Below, one piece after another: positions 1 to 8,032 of a stretch of DNA of 19,279 nucleotides (positions within the stretch are counted from its first letter, which is position 1; every line of letters starts with the position of its first letter). A program made the position numbers and the translations under genes. Below the pieces are notes generated by a model. The model did not search any database, was not told the DNA's origin, and was given only the letters and a program-made list of their open reading frames with translations. This DNA comes from Bacillota bacterium. GTDB taxonomy: Bacteria > Bacillota > Clostridia > Peptostreptococcales > Anaerovoracaceae. The stretch is taken from positions 1 through 19,279 of the forward strand of contig JAFYFK010000112.1 in the NCBI GenBank assembly GCA_017543805.1, in the 5' to 3' direction.

Positions 1-2355
1 ACCATCGACCCACGTGATGTCATACTTATTGACCGTACTGCTGAAAGTGGCAGTATAGGTCGCTTCAGCTGTTACGTCTGCGATTTCATTATTCCAGCCG
101 GTAAATGCGTATGTATACTGAGCATCCGCTTCCTTGGAAGGATCTGCGGGAACGGTTACTGAAGATGCCGGTGTTCCGTACGGATAGCTCTTTTCAGTAC
201 CGATCGTATTTCCATTGTCATCGACGAATTTAACGGCATAGCTGAGTCTCTCGTACTTGACTTCGACTACAGTGCTGCCGTCGGCATTTATGGTCTGCTG
301 GGTTATGCTGAGCGGTTCAAAACCGGTATAGCTGTTAGCTTCAGCCGCGGTATTCTCACCGATCGTGCCGTTGAGAGTCCTGGTGTCGTCAGTTTTTTCG
401 GTAAAGGTGTTTCCGTTGAGATCCTGCAGCATATGCTTAACAGTATAATCAGCGGTGGTCGGCGCGGGGATATCGGTCCACTGCGCGGTAAGAGTGATGT
501 CTCTCACGACCTGCGTGCTGAAATTATAAGCGCTGCCGTTATAGAACCATCCGTTAAATTCGGATCCTTCTTTTTCAACTTCCTGCGCAGACACAGTCCC
601 GCCGAAGTTTACTGAAACAGAAGCTGAACCAACGGCACCTCCGTTCGCGTCAAAGCGTACAGTAAAGCTTACGCCGGTCACCGTTCCGTCCAGAGTGATC
701 TCGCCGTAATTATTGGTGAACGTTCCGCTGTTGTTGATCGTTCCGTTGGTGTTGACAACGCGTCCGCTGTTGGATGAACTGCCGTTGTTGAATACGCCGC
801 GGTTAATGAACGATCCGGCGTTTACGATGGTGTTGGCGCTGAGGTTGTTCAGAGTGCTGCCCTGCTCGTTGATCAGGGTGCCGTTATTGGTTATAGTGCC
901 GTAATTGTTGTTGGTACCGCCTGTAAAGCTGAGCGTTGAGCCCTGGTTTACAACAATATTATCTCCTGCGTTGATAGTCACGCCGTTCATATTGACCGTG
1001 CCGTTGTTGTTGAGCGTACCGTCCACTGCCGAAGCCGAACCGCTGACAGCAAGCGTCGAGCCGCTGTCGACGTTGACAGTGCCGCCCTCGGCGATTTTCA
1101 GATCGGGCATGCTCGCGGTACCGCTGCCGGTAATGTTGAGCGTCTGTCCGTCTCCGACGGTAACGCCGGTATAGCTGATGGTCCAGCCGCCGGGATTGAT
1201 CGTCGCGCTTCCGTCTGCCAGATCCTCCATCAGTGCCTTAGAATCTGCAGGGTTGCCGGAAGAACCGCCCCCGGAACCGCCGCTGCTTCCTCCGGAAGAT
1301 GAACCGCCGGACGATGAATCATCAGTTGCAGTTACCGTGTTTCCGGAAGCAGGATCAGGGAGCTGATCCGGTAATGATGTCGCGGAGACAGAGTCACCGG
1401 ACGAAGTCCCATCCTGCTTATCGAACACAGGGTCTTTAGCCTGCGCTTCCGGAACGCCGTTCTGAATTTGGTCGACGGCCCCGGCAGCGTTGGCATCAGC
1501 CACGGCATCCGCCGCCGCCTGGTCGCTGACCGCGTCGTTGACAGTCTGGACCAGATCAGACATCTGCTGATTGCTCAGATCATTGAGTCCGAACGTTTCG
1601 ATGACGCCGCCCATGACCTTATCCGAAACATCATCTTTGTTGACTATAAGCAATTCCTGCGTCTGAGAAGTGAGATCACCCAATCCGATATCTTCGACAA
1701 CCGAAGATCCGGCAGGCGCATTCACATTGCTGCCCGCTGCGCCGCCGGTATTGCCGTTTCCGGTGCCGGTATCTGTATGGGGCATAACGGTGAGTCCCTG
1801 ACCTGCACCGACAGTGATGACCTGTCCGGTGAACTTGTCCACCGTCTGGGTTTGACCGTCATACATTTTATTGGTAAACTTGCCGGTCACGGGTTCATAT
1901 TGAACCTCGTCGCCTGTGCCGCGTATACCTGTTACATTGTTCGTTGAATGGATATCATAACTTTTGTTCTGGGGAACCGGTTCCGAGGTATCCGTAGCTA
2001 TGGTACCGTACTCCAGCATTATGTCTATCTTATTTCCGTTTTTAGTTTTTTTCAGGATAAGCTTGGAAGACGACTGCAGCAGAATAGCCTTGGTCGTCTC
2101 GCCTTTACTGTTTTTATCCAGCGCTATGTAGGCTTTGCTGCTTGCCCCGGTCTGTATCGTATAACCGGAACAAAGCGTAAGGCCAACACGCGGCGAAACA
2201 TTCTTGCCCGCCGCATCTTTAATGGTCACCGTGCCTTTGTAATCCTCCAGCGTCATCTGAGCTGCCGTGTCGATCTTCTTTTCCGCGGCAAACACGCTGA
2301 CGGTAGAACCGAGTACAAGCGCGAGTATTAAGATCACAAATATAAATCTTTTCAT
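1..2355 (-). CDS. Secreted FecR-domain protein with beta-helix-like and InlB/Listeria-Bacteroides-type repeats (C-terminus beyond window)
   Basis: The frame stays open from the ATG at 2355 to the left edge (785 codons seen), so the C-terminus is missing. It begins with a Sec signal peptide (MKRFIFVILI..., cut near VFA-AEK). Residues about 25-150 form a FecR-like beta domain with the motif VTGIRGTG. An acidic linker and a Gly/Ser-rich stretch (about residues 345-367) follow. Next comes an Asn/Gly/Thr-rich region (about 393-555) with many short NNxGT-type units, as in right-handed beta-helix adhesins. A beta-grasp-like repeat carrying FNGWFYNG (about 560-630) and a module starting YTVKHMLQDL come last. 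The same FecR and YTVxHMLQDL modules occur in the neighbour at 2458-5538, so the two are paralogues. It lies 102 bp downstream of that gene with no strong terminator between, so co-transcription is likely. The ribosome site is modest (GGATGTGAG). Function is inferred: exported, possibly an adhesin or matrix protein. Whether it carries a cell-wall anchor cannot be seen. Confidence 0.85.
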   Translation of the reverse strand, partial: MKRFIFVILILALVLGSTVSVFAAEKKIDTAAQMTLEDYKGTVTIKDAAGKNVSPRVGLTLCSGYTIQTGASSKAYIALDKNSKGETTKAILLQSSSKLILKKTKNGNKIDIMLEYGTIATDTSEPVPQNKSYDIHSTNNVTGIRGTGDEVQYEPVTGKFTNKMYDGQTQTVDKFTGQVITVGAGQGLTVMPHTDTGTGNGNTGGAAGSNVNAPAGSSVVEDIGLGDLTSQTQELLIVNKDDVSDKVMGGVIETFGLNDLSNQQMSDLVQTVNDAVSDQAAADAVADANAAGAVDQIQNGVPEAQAKDPVFDKQDGTSSGDSVSATSLPDQLPDPASGNTVTATDDSSSGGSSSGGSSGGSGGGSSGNPADSKALMEDLADGSATINPGGWTISYTGVTVGDGQTLNITGSGTASMPDLKIAEGGTVNVDSGSTLAVSGSASAVDGTLNNNGTVNMNGVTINAGDNIVVNQGSTLSFTGGTNNNYGTITNNGTLINEQGSTLNNLSANTIVNAGSFINRGVFNNGSSSNSGRVVNTNGTINNSGTFTNNYGEITLDGTVTGVSFTVRFDANGGAVGSASVSVNFGGTVSAQEVEKEGSEFNGWFYNGSAYNFSTQVVRDITLTAQWTDIPAPTTADYTVKHMLQDLNGNTFTEKTDDTRTLNGTIGENTAAEANSYTGFEPLSITQQTINADGSTVVEVKYERLSYAVKFVDDNGNTIGTEKSYPYGTPASSVTVPADPSKEADAQYTYAFTGWNNEIADVTAEATYTATFSSTVNKYDITWVDG
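700..1030 (-). repeat. Asn/Gly-rich short repeats within the first FecR protein
   Basis: On the minus strand this stretch encodes recurring 8-12 residue units such as LNNNGTVNMNG, YGTITNNGTLIN, SGRVVNTNGTINNSG and GTFTNNYGEITLDG. The turn-rich Asn-Gly spacing with alternating Val/Ile/Thr is typical of parallel beta-helix repeats in exported adhesins. The DNA is correspondingly repetitive (gttgtt/ccgttg words). The paralogous gene at 2458-5538 lacks the block, so it was gained or lost after duplication. Confidence 0.7.
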
Positions 2356-2457
2356 TTTCTCACATCCGGCAATATAGTCATTTTTTAAATATTATTTACA
2401 ACCTGCTTGAAATGCAGGACCTGCTCAACAATTGATATTTTCTCAGCTGCTGTTTTC
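2356..2457. other. Intergenic gap between the two FecR genes with overlapping inverted repeats
   Basis: This 102-bp A+T-rich gap contains cctgc (2402-2406), gcagg (2414-2418) and cctgc (2420-2424). The middle arm can pair with either neighbour. The minus-strand hairpin CCTGC-N7-GCAGG has only five base pairs and is followed by a mixed A/T tract, so it is a poor terminator. No convincing -35/-10 pair was found. It may be a weak attenuator or operator, or simply a spacer in the operon. Confidence 0.3.
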
Positions 2458-5400
2458 TTACGGTTTTGAGACAAGCACCAGATCGGAATAGATGATCCAG
2501 TCTGAAGTTATCGTGTCGTCGAAATCAAACTCGGCTGCGTCGGGGCTGCTGTCGACATGCCAGCTGCTTACGACGACCGTGGGATCTCCCTCGAAAGAAT
2601 CGGACGGCCTTTCAACCTTCTGCCCGTCTTTGACATCATAGTTCGACCGATTGTTTTCAGTGTAGACGAACGTCACTCTGTGGTACGGTGTACCCAGCGA
2701 GACATTTCCGTAGCTCCCGATAAGCTCGCCCAACGCGGCCTCGTCGCCGCTGTAACAGGATATCGTCGCGCTGCCGACAATGCTGGAATTCTGCAGCCCG
2801 GAGATGAACTTTGTGATCTCCCCGTAATTATTGTCCGTCAGCTGATCGACCGTCAGATCCATGTCGTAATAAAGAATACCGTTTTCGGGCATTTCATTAA
2901 ACACGTAATGCATGAGGAGTCCGTCAGATGAAGCGCCGACCGAGGAAGAAGAAATGCCGTATTCAGACAGATCCTGCAGACCGGTCCCATTTCCGTTTCT
3001 CGCGAAATCCGAACCTGCCAGCAGCGTAACGTCGACCGTAACCGAATCGCCTTCAACTGAATAGGATGTGTAATTCCCGTCGGATTCGCCGCTTACCGCA
3101 GTGTCGCCGGAAGTGACGGACACCGCAAACATTTCGCTGTCATAAGCCGGGATCCTGAAGGTAAACACGCCGGCGGCATATGGGTTATTGTTTGCGTACC
3201 CCTTCGCGTATAATGTTTTGTTTTCAGTAATCGCCGTGGAAAGATCGAATTCCGTCTTTCCGTTCTCGTCAATGTACCAGTTTTCGACTGTAATGTATTC
3301 TCCGGTCTCTTCACCGTTGTCATCATAGATCGGGAAGCTGTTGATATCTTCCGCGTCCACGGTGTCAAGGACCGACAGTCCGTGGATGACGTTTATCATC
3401 GTTGAGTTGAAATGCACGTCGTCCTTCGGGAAGTACGAGAAATACACCTGGTGGGTCAGCAGGCTTGCGTAAAGCCGGATATTTGCGTTGACCGGGGTAG
3501 TCGAACTGAACTGGTACTCAAGTTCAGGATCCGAATACCATCCGTTTACAGAATAGGTTCCGGTCGAGTCAGTCGTTGGGAGTGTCACTGATGAACCCTT
3601 GGAAACATACACCTGCTCGGAGTAAGGTTCAGACCCTTCCTTGTAAATATAATTGAAAGTTACCACCATCTTTTTTGCCCATGTTCCGCTAAGTTCAACA
3701 TCACCTGCGGGCATGGCAAGGCTTTCGGTGATCTTGGCGCTGCCGTTATACCATCCGTCAAAATCGTATTCTTCATACTCCTCCGGCAATTCTATGCTGA
3801 CAGTATCGCCGAAAACCACTGAGGTCTGCGCGGGGACCTGGTAATCAGCCGGAACATCGCCGGACACAGTGTAGGACAGGTTATATGAAAGCCTGTTATA
3901 GAATACATCGATCACAGTTTCGTCACCGGATGCAACGATCTGCTGGTCGACTGCCATCGCCTCAAATCCGTCGATCACCTTGGCCTCAGCCTCGGTCTCT
4001 TCGCCGACTATTCCCTTGAGAGTCTCACGTTCGTCCTCTGCTTCGGTGTATCCGTCTGATCCGAGATCCTGAAGCATATGTCTGACGGTGTAATTGGCTT
4101 CCATCTTCCAGGTGCCGCTCACCACAACGTCCTCGTCGGGCATCGCAAACGAGCTTACTATTTCGCTGTTGTAATACCAGCCGTCAAAAATGTATCCCTC
4201 CTGCGCCGAAACGGAAGCAAGAGAAACAGTGGCTCCGACGTTGCAGGTCATCTCCTTCGGCACTTCAAATCCGTTGGGGATATTTCCTTCTGCCTCGTAA
4301 GTGACGCGGTGAGTTACAAACGGCTCAAAGCGCGCGTAAAGAGATATGGATGAAGTTATCGGAGTTGCAGGATCGAACTCAGTCGTCAGATCGCTGTCGG
4401 AGCACCAGCAGACGATGGGGCTTCCGTCATATTCCGAGGGAAGGCTCGCGGCTGAACCTCTTCTTACCTGGATCTGCTCGGGCTCCGCTCCGGTGCCGGC
4501 AGGTTCGTAATACAGAGAAACTGTATAATTTGTGGTTTGCTGAGAACCGCCTCCGGTGCTGCTGCCGGAGCTTTCCGAGCCGGAGGAAGCTGCCGCATCC
4601 GGGGTATCTTCCGGGATCCCGTCCGGGAGGGACGCCGCGGATACCGCACCGGAAGCGCTGACCTGGTCTTTATCTTCGAATACAGGGTCTACCTGTTCAA
4701 ACGGACGCGAGCTGCTTCCGACGGCACCTTCATCAAGGATCGTCTTTGCGGCGTCATCCGCGGCTTTGTCGGCACTTTCGTATTTGTCACCCTGTTCGTT
4801 AACGTCATTCAAAATGTCCTGCTTCAGGTCTTCCTTCTGCTGATCGGTCATGCCGTTGATGCCGAAAGTCTCCCTGAAGCCGGTAAGCACGCGTCCGGAC
4901 GCGTCCTCGTCGACTATCATTATTTTCCTGGTCTCGGGCTGAAGGTCGTTTATGGTTATCGACCCGGCAAGAGGAGTAACCTGAACCGCTCCGCCGAGGA
5001 TAAAGCCCTGACCCGCGTCCGCGTGTACAAAAGAATCAAGGAATTTGCTGAAGCTGTCCGTGCTGCCTTCCAGCATTCCGAGGGAGGTCGCGCCGGTAAC
5101 AGGATCGTAACTGATTTCAACGCCTGTCCCGCGGATGCCTGTTACAGCGTTTGTGGTATGGATATTCACACTGCTTGTCGCGGGCAGTTTTTCCGCGATA
5201 TCGGTAACCACGGTTCCGGATTCGAGCATAACCTCGGACTTGCTGCCGGCTTTCTTTAAACTCATCTTGGACGAAGATTCCAGCATCAGAGCCGTTTTGT
5301 TGTCCAGAGAGATATAAGCGCTGCTCTTTGAGCCGGTCTTTATCTTATAACCGGTGTAAAGCAGCATGCCTTCGCGGGCCGTAACCTTCGTGCCTGACGC

Positions 5401-5538
5401 GTTCGTTACTGTTACGGTTCCGGTCACCTTCTCGAGTTTGACCGACGCCGCGGTGCCCTTGCTGCTTGCCGCGAAGACGGAGGCCGCCGATCCAAATATA
5501 AGCGCCGCAGACAGAAGTATCGCTAAAAGCTTTTTCAT
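2458..5538 (-). CDS. Secreted FecR-domain protein with InlB/Listeria-Bacteroides-type repeats
   Basis: This 1026-residue exported protein starts with a Sec signal peptide (MKKLLAILLSAALIFG..., cut near VFA-ASS). A FecR-like domain at about 34-150 carries VTGTVTVTN, SSSKMSLKK and AVTGIRGTG. A charged helical linker (about 200-300) and a Ser/Gly-rich spacer (315-333) follow. Then come at least four repeat modules at about 337-405, 410-478, 552-620 and 626-692, each with a hydrophobic-GWY-type core (FDGWYYN, FDGWYNG, VNGWYSD). A separate YTVRHMLQDL module lies at 482-551. Residues 700-1026 contain more such repeats and a less clear beta-rich segment. It ends ...SDLVLVSKP with no LPXTG, SLH or other anchor. 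The ATG has a good ribosome site (GGGAGG, 8-nt spacing) and lies 3 bp after the GAF/HD-GYP stop, so translation is probably coupled. FecR here is unlikely to be an anti-sigma factor, since there is no FecI-type sigma gene nearby. Adhesin or matrix function is inferred. Confidence 0.88.
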   Translation of the reverse strand: MKKLLAILLSAALIFGSAASVFAASSKGTAASVKLEKVTGTVTVTNASGTKVTAREGMLLYTGYKIKTGSKSSAYISLDNKTALMLESSSKMSLKKAGSKSEVMLESGTVVTDIAEKLPATSSVNIHTTNAVTGIRGTGVEISYDPVTGATSLGMLEGSTDSFSKFLDSFVHADAGQGFILGGAVQVTPLAGSITINDLQPETRKIMIVDEDASGRVLTGFRETFGINGMTDQQKEDLKQDILNDVNEQGDKYESADKAADDAAKTILDEGAVGSSSRPFEQVDPVFEDKDQVSASGAVSAASLPDGIPEDTPDAAASSGSESSGSSTGGGSQQTTNYTVSLYYEPAGTGAEPEQIQVRRGSAASLPSEYDGSPIVCWCSDSDLTTEFDPATPITSSISLYARFEPFVTHRVTYEAEGNIPNGFEVPKEMTCNVGATVSLASVSAQEGYIFDGWYYNSEIVSSFAMPDEDVVVSGTWKMEANYTVRHMLQDLGSDGYTEAEDERETLKGIVGEETEAEAKVIDGFEAMAVDQQIVASGDETVIDVFYNRLSYNLSYTVSGDVPADYQVPAQTSVVFGDTVSIELPEEYEEYDFDGWYNGSAKITESLAMPAGDVELSGTWAKKMVVTFNYIYKEGSEPYSEQVYVSKGSSVTLPTTDSTGTYSVNGWYSDPELEYQFSSTTPVNANIRLYASLLTHQVYFSYFPKDDVHFNSTMINVIHGLSVLDTVDAEDINSFPIYDDNGEETGEYITVENWYIDENGKTEFDLSTAITENKTLYAKGYANNNPYAAGVFTFRIPAYDSEMFAVSVTSGDTAVSGESDGNYTSYSVEGDSVTVDVTLLAGSDFARNGNGTGLQDLSEYGISSSSVGASSDGLLMHYVFNEMPENGILYYDMDLTVDQLTDNNYGEITKFISGLQNSSIVGSATISCYSGDEAALGELIGSYGNVSLGTPYHRVTFVYTENNRSNYDVKDGQKVERPSDSFEGDPTVVVSSWHVDSSPDAAEFDFDDTITSDWIIYSDLVLVSKP

Positions 5539-5541
5539 CGT

Positions 5542-7113
5542 CTATACCTCCCAGGCCTTGCTCTCTTCGAAAAGCGCAAGAATATTCCCGTCCATGGAGC
5601 CCTCCTCCACCATGCTGTGAAGGATCGAAAGCGCCTTTTCGACAGGCATACCGGGTTTGTACGGCCTGTCGCGCGCGGTGAGCGCGTCAAATACGTCCAG
5701 TATGGTCAGCAGCCTGACTTCGTCAGGAATGACCTTCTTCATGACGTTTTCTTTCTTCTTGTCTTCCTCATAAATATCCTGACCGTCCGCGTCCTTGCCG
5801 AGCAGATGGTTGGGGTATCCTTTTCCGTTGAGCAGCTCGTGGTGCATTGCTGCCCAGACCGGCGTGTTCTCGTACTGCTTCGGGAAGAATACTTCGCTGA
5901 GTATCTTCGCGGTGGCGGTAACATGGCTCTCCATGATCTGCCGCTCCTCCGCGGTCAGCGTGCCCTTGCGCACCTGAAGATCCGTAAACTCCTCGTCTGT
6001 GAGCCACTTGTGGACTTCGCCGTTCTCGTCGGTAAAGGTCCTTTCCCCTAGTTCCATGACCCTTGCGAGGTCCGGATCGGGAAGGAAGCCCTGAGTGTTG
6101 ACCTTCTTTATGAATTCTGAGATGTCGCCGAGCTCCGCGAGGCGCGCTTCCGCGTCCTCAGCGGGGATCCTGCCCTCGAGCGCGTCGATCCTGGTCAAAA
6201 GCCCTATTATGCGAAGGCGTCCGAGCACGTCGTCGAGCTTTGGCCCGAGCCTGCTGGACTTGTCCATTACCTCAAGCGGAACGACCAGCTTGCCGACGTC
6301 GTGCAGCCATACGCTCATAAGGAAAGCGTCGCGCTTGCCGTTGTCGAAGTTCAGATCCTTTGTGCTCTTTCCTGAAGCGCTGAGCCAGTCGATAAACTTT
6401 TCGCCGTACTTTACCATATTGCGGGTATGGTTGGCGTTGTACGGGGTGCGCTGGTCTATTGCCGTGGACAGGGCTCTGACCAAAGAACTCAGCAATTCCC
6501 TAATCTGCTGGGAATACTGCATATTGGTAAGGCTGATTGCCGCAAGAGACGCCATGGCGTTTGTAAGGAGCTCGATCTCCGGCCTGAATCCGACTACGGT
6601 CTTTTCCAGATCTTCCTTGCGGACTGTCTTTACGCCGTCAGGCAGCGCGTTGATAAGCTGTACCGCGCCTATAAGCTCCCCCTTGTCGTTGGCGAGCGGC
6701 ACTACGAACATGGTGCCCGTAAAATAACCTGTCATCTCGTCATAGCGCATGGATCCGGAAAAATCGAAGCGCTCGTCGTCGCGGACGCTGTCGATATGGA
6801 CCGGTTCGTTGTGCATGACCGAATACGAACTGACATACTGCGGCTGAAGCGGCACCGGCGGGAATCCGATCGGATCGTCATGGCCGCCCTGCCTGAGGCC
6901 GATGGACTTCGTGACCATGCGGCAGAAGTGCAGACCGTCGTCTTCCAGAAGGTAAAGCGTTCCCGCGTCGCAGTTGTTGAGTTCCATAGCCTTGTCGAGG
7001 ATATCGGAAAGCAGCTGTTCACGGTCTGTCTGCGAAGTAATGCTGAGACATATGTTAAGGAATGTCTCCATGCTGCGCTTCTGTTCTTTTGTCTGGTCTT
7101 TACGGCCTGTCAC
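5542..7113 (-). CDS. GAF-domain HD-GYP phosphohydrolase
   Basis: This cytoplasmic 523-residue protein has no signal peptide or membrane helix. An N-terminal GAF domain covers about 15-200. The HD-GYP domain follows at about 205-505: H229, the HD pair H271-D272 (HDVGK), H397 (MESH), H424-H425 (MHHE), G432-Y433-P434 and the DVFDALTxRDRPY segment (473-485). HD-GYP domains with these residues usually hydrolyse cyclic di-GMP or related dinucleotides, and a GAF domain usually binds a small ligand. About 95 residues separate the HDVGK strand (ends near 290) from the LTAEERQIMESH helix (starts near 386), where compact HD-GYP domains have about 15, so there is an inserted helical subdomain. The start is GTG at 7113 with AGGAG upstream, overlapping the MBL gene stop as GTGA. 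The order predicts coupled expression of MBL, HD-GYP and FecR proteins. Substrate specificity is unproven. Confidence 0.9.
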   Translation of the reverse strand: MTGRKDQTKEQKRSMETFLNICLSITSQTDREQLLSDILDKAMELNNCDAGTLYLLEDDGLHFCRMVTKSIGLRQGGHDDPIGFPPVPLQPQYVSSYSVMHNEPVHIDSVRDDERFDFSGSMRYDEMTGYFTGTMFVVPLANDKGELIGAVQLINALPDGVKTVRKEDLEKTVVGFRPEIELLTNAMASLAAISLTNMQYSQQIRELLSSLVRALSTAIDQRTPYNANHTRNMVKYGEKFIDWLSASGKSTKDLNFDNGKRDAFLMSVWLHDVGKLVVPLEVMDKSSRLGPKLDDVLGRLRIIGLLTRIDALEGRIPAEDAEARLAELGDISEFIKKVNTQGFLPDPDLARVMELGERTFTDENGEVHKWLTDEEFTDLQVRKGTLTAEERQIMESHVTATAKILSEVFFPKQYENTPVWAAMHHELLNGKGYPNHLLGKDADGQDIYEEDKKKENVMKKVIPDEVRLLTILDVFDALTARDRPYKPGMPVEKALSILHSMVEEGSMDGNILALFEESKAWEV

Positions 7114-7922
7114 AGTTCTATCTCCTCGCCTTCGTAGGCTAAGTTTACACTTGGATCTATGTAGTAGACGTCTTCGGTCGCCCTGTCGAGGTCGACGTCT
7201 TTATGATATGGGTCGTGGTGGACGATGAGCGTTCTTCTTGCGTGGCAGAGCTGTCCGAACTCAGCCGCGTCGGTCCAGCTGTTGTGGCCGAAACCGGCCT
7301 TGCCGCCGAGCTCCACCGGCGTGTACTGCCCGTCTATGAGCAGGAGGTCGGCCTTCATCGCGAATTCCGCCATTTCCGCGCGGTTTGCGTCCGTAATGGT
7401 GCAGTCCGTCGCGTAGACTATGGTCTTGCCGAGCGCGCTCAGTTTTATAAGGCAGCAGCCGTTCGGATGGACCGCTTCCATAATGTTTATACGTATTTCC
7501 GGCTCTCCCGGCAGTATCATTCCGTCCTCGAGCGGGGCGTAAATGAAATTCGCGGGCAGCTTGTCCGTATTGACCGGCCAGGTCGGATCCTCAAGGTACG
7601 CGTCGACCTGGTCTTTTATGGTCTTCCCGTTTCTTGTCTTTCCGTAGACATGGAAGGTAAAGTCCTTGCTGAACGCCGGGAAACACATCGGAAGGCCGAG
7701 CAGATGGTCCGCGTGAGTGTGGGAGAACAGAAGAGTCAGTTCTTTTTCGCCCTCTTTAAGCATATCGTTCACGCGGAGTATGCCCGTGCCCGCATCCAGC
7801 ACGACAAGCCTCTCGCCTATACGTATTCCGTAGGAGCTCGTAGCCCCTCCGTAGTTCTCAAATTCTTTGCCGCTGCGGGGGATCGAGCCTCTGCAGCCTA
7901 ATACTTTCAGTAAAATTTTCAT
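7110..7922 (-). CDS. MBL-fold metallo-hydrolase, possible phosphodiesterase
   Basis: This 270-residue metallo-beta-lactamase-fold enzyme opens with MKILLKVLGCRGSIPRSG and YGGATSSYGI, typical of the cyclic-nucleotide phosphodiesterase / RNase Z-like branch of the superfamily. The metal ligands are intact: H68-x-H70-x-D72-H73 (HTHADH), H152, D173 (ATDCTI) and H235 (IVHHDPYH); H213 (GHNSW) is also conserved-looking. The DAGTGI motif lies at 43-48. The protein looks cytoplasmic. It is the first gene after the promoter at 7942-7970 and overlaps the GAF/HD-GYP gene by 4 nt. A phosphodiesterase role in the same signalling pathway is inferred from this arrangement. A general hydrolase or nuclease cannot be excluded. 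Confidence 0.82.
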   Translation of the reverse strand: MKILLKVLGCRGSIPRSGKEFENYGGATSSYGIRIGERLVVLDAGTGILRVNDMLKEGEKELTLLFSHTHADHLLGLPMCFPAFSKDFTFHVYGKTRNGKTIKDQVDAYLEDPTWPVNTDKLPANFIYAPLEDGMILPGEPEIRINIMEAVHPNGCCLIKLSALGKTIVYATDCTITDANRAEMAEFAMKADLLLIDGQYTPVELGGKAGFGHNSWTDAAEFGQLCHARRTLIVHHDPYHKDVDLDRATEDVYYIDPSVNLAYEGEEIEL

Positions 7923-7941
7923 ACTTCTACACCTGGATAAT

Positions 7942-7970
7942 ATAATAACTTAAATCAAGCAAATACTCAA
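7942..7970 (-). promoter_or_regulatory. Sigma-70-type promoter of the MBL/HD-GYP/FecR operon
   Basis: Read on the minus strand, TTGAGT (7965-7970) is separated by 17 bp from TATTAT (7942-7947). Transcription would begin about 15 bp upstream of the MBL ATG. It lies immediately downstream of the terminator of the preceding operon, so the unit appears independently transcribed. Confidence 0.6.
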
Positions 7971-7971
7971 T

Positions 7972-8009
7972 AAAAAAGCGTCCCGCTGTCACAAAAAGAC
8001 ACGGGGCGC
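7972..8009 (-). terminator. Rho-independent terminator after the DMT transporter
   Basis: The minus-strand transcript folds as GCGCCCCG-TGTC paired with GACA-GCGGGACGC, with one mismatch and one bulged base, a short T-rich loop and a run of six T. It ends the GH25-to-DMT operon. Confidence 0.85.
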
Positions 8010-8032
8010 AGAATGCCTCAGACATATTGATT

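Noticed and set aside
700..1030. CRISPR array
   Set aside because: The repetition is short, degenerate and in frame with a protein; there are no constant repeats with unique spacers and no cas genes.
2458..5538. FecR as part of an iron-responsive sigma/anti-sigma system
   Set aside because: The protein is secreted, there is no adjacent ECF sigma factor or TonB receptor, and the organism appears Gram-positive.
1..5538. Internalin with leucine-rich repeats
   Set aside because: Only the InlB B-repeat-like modules are present; no leucine-rich repeat pattern was found.
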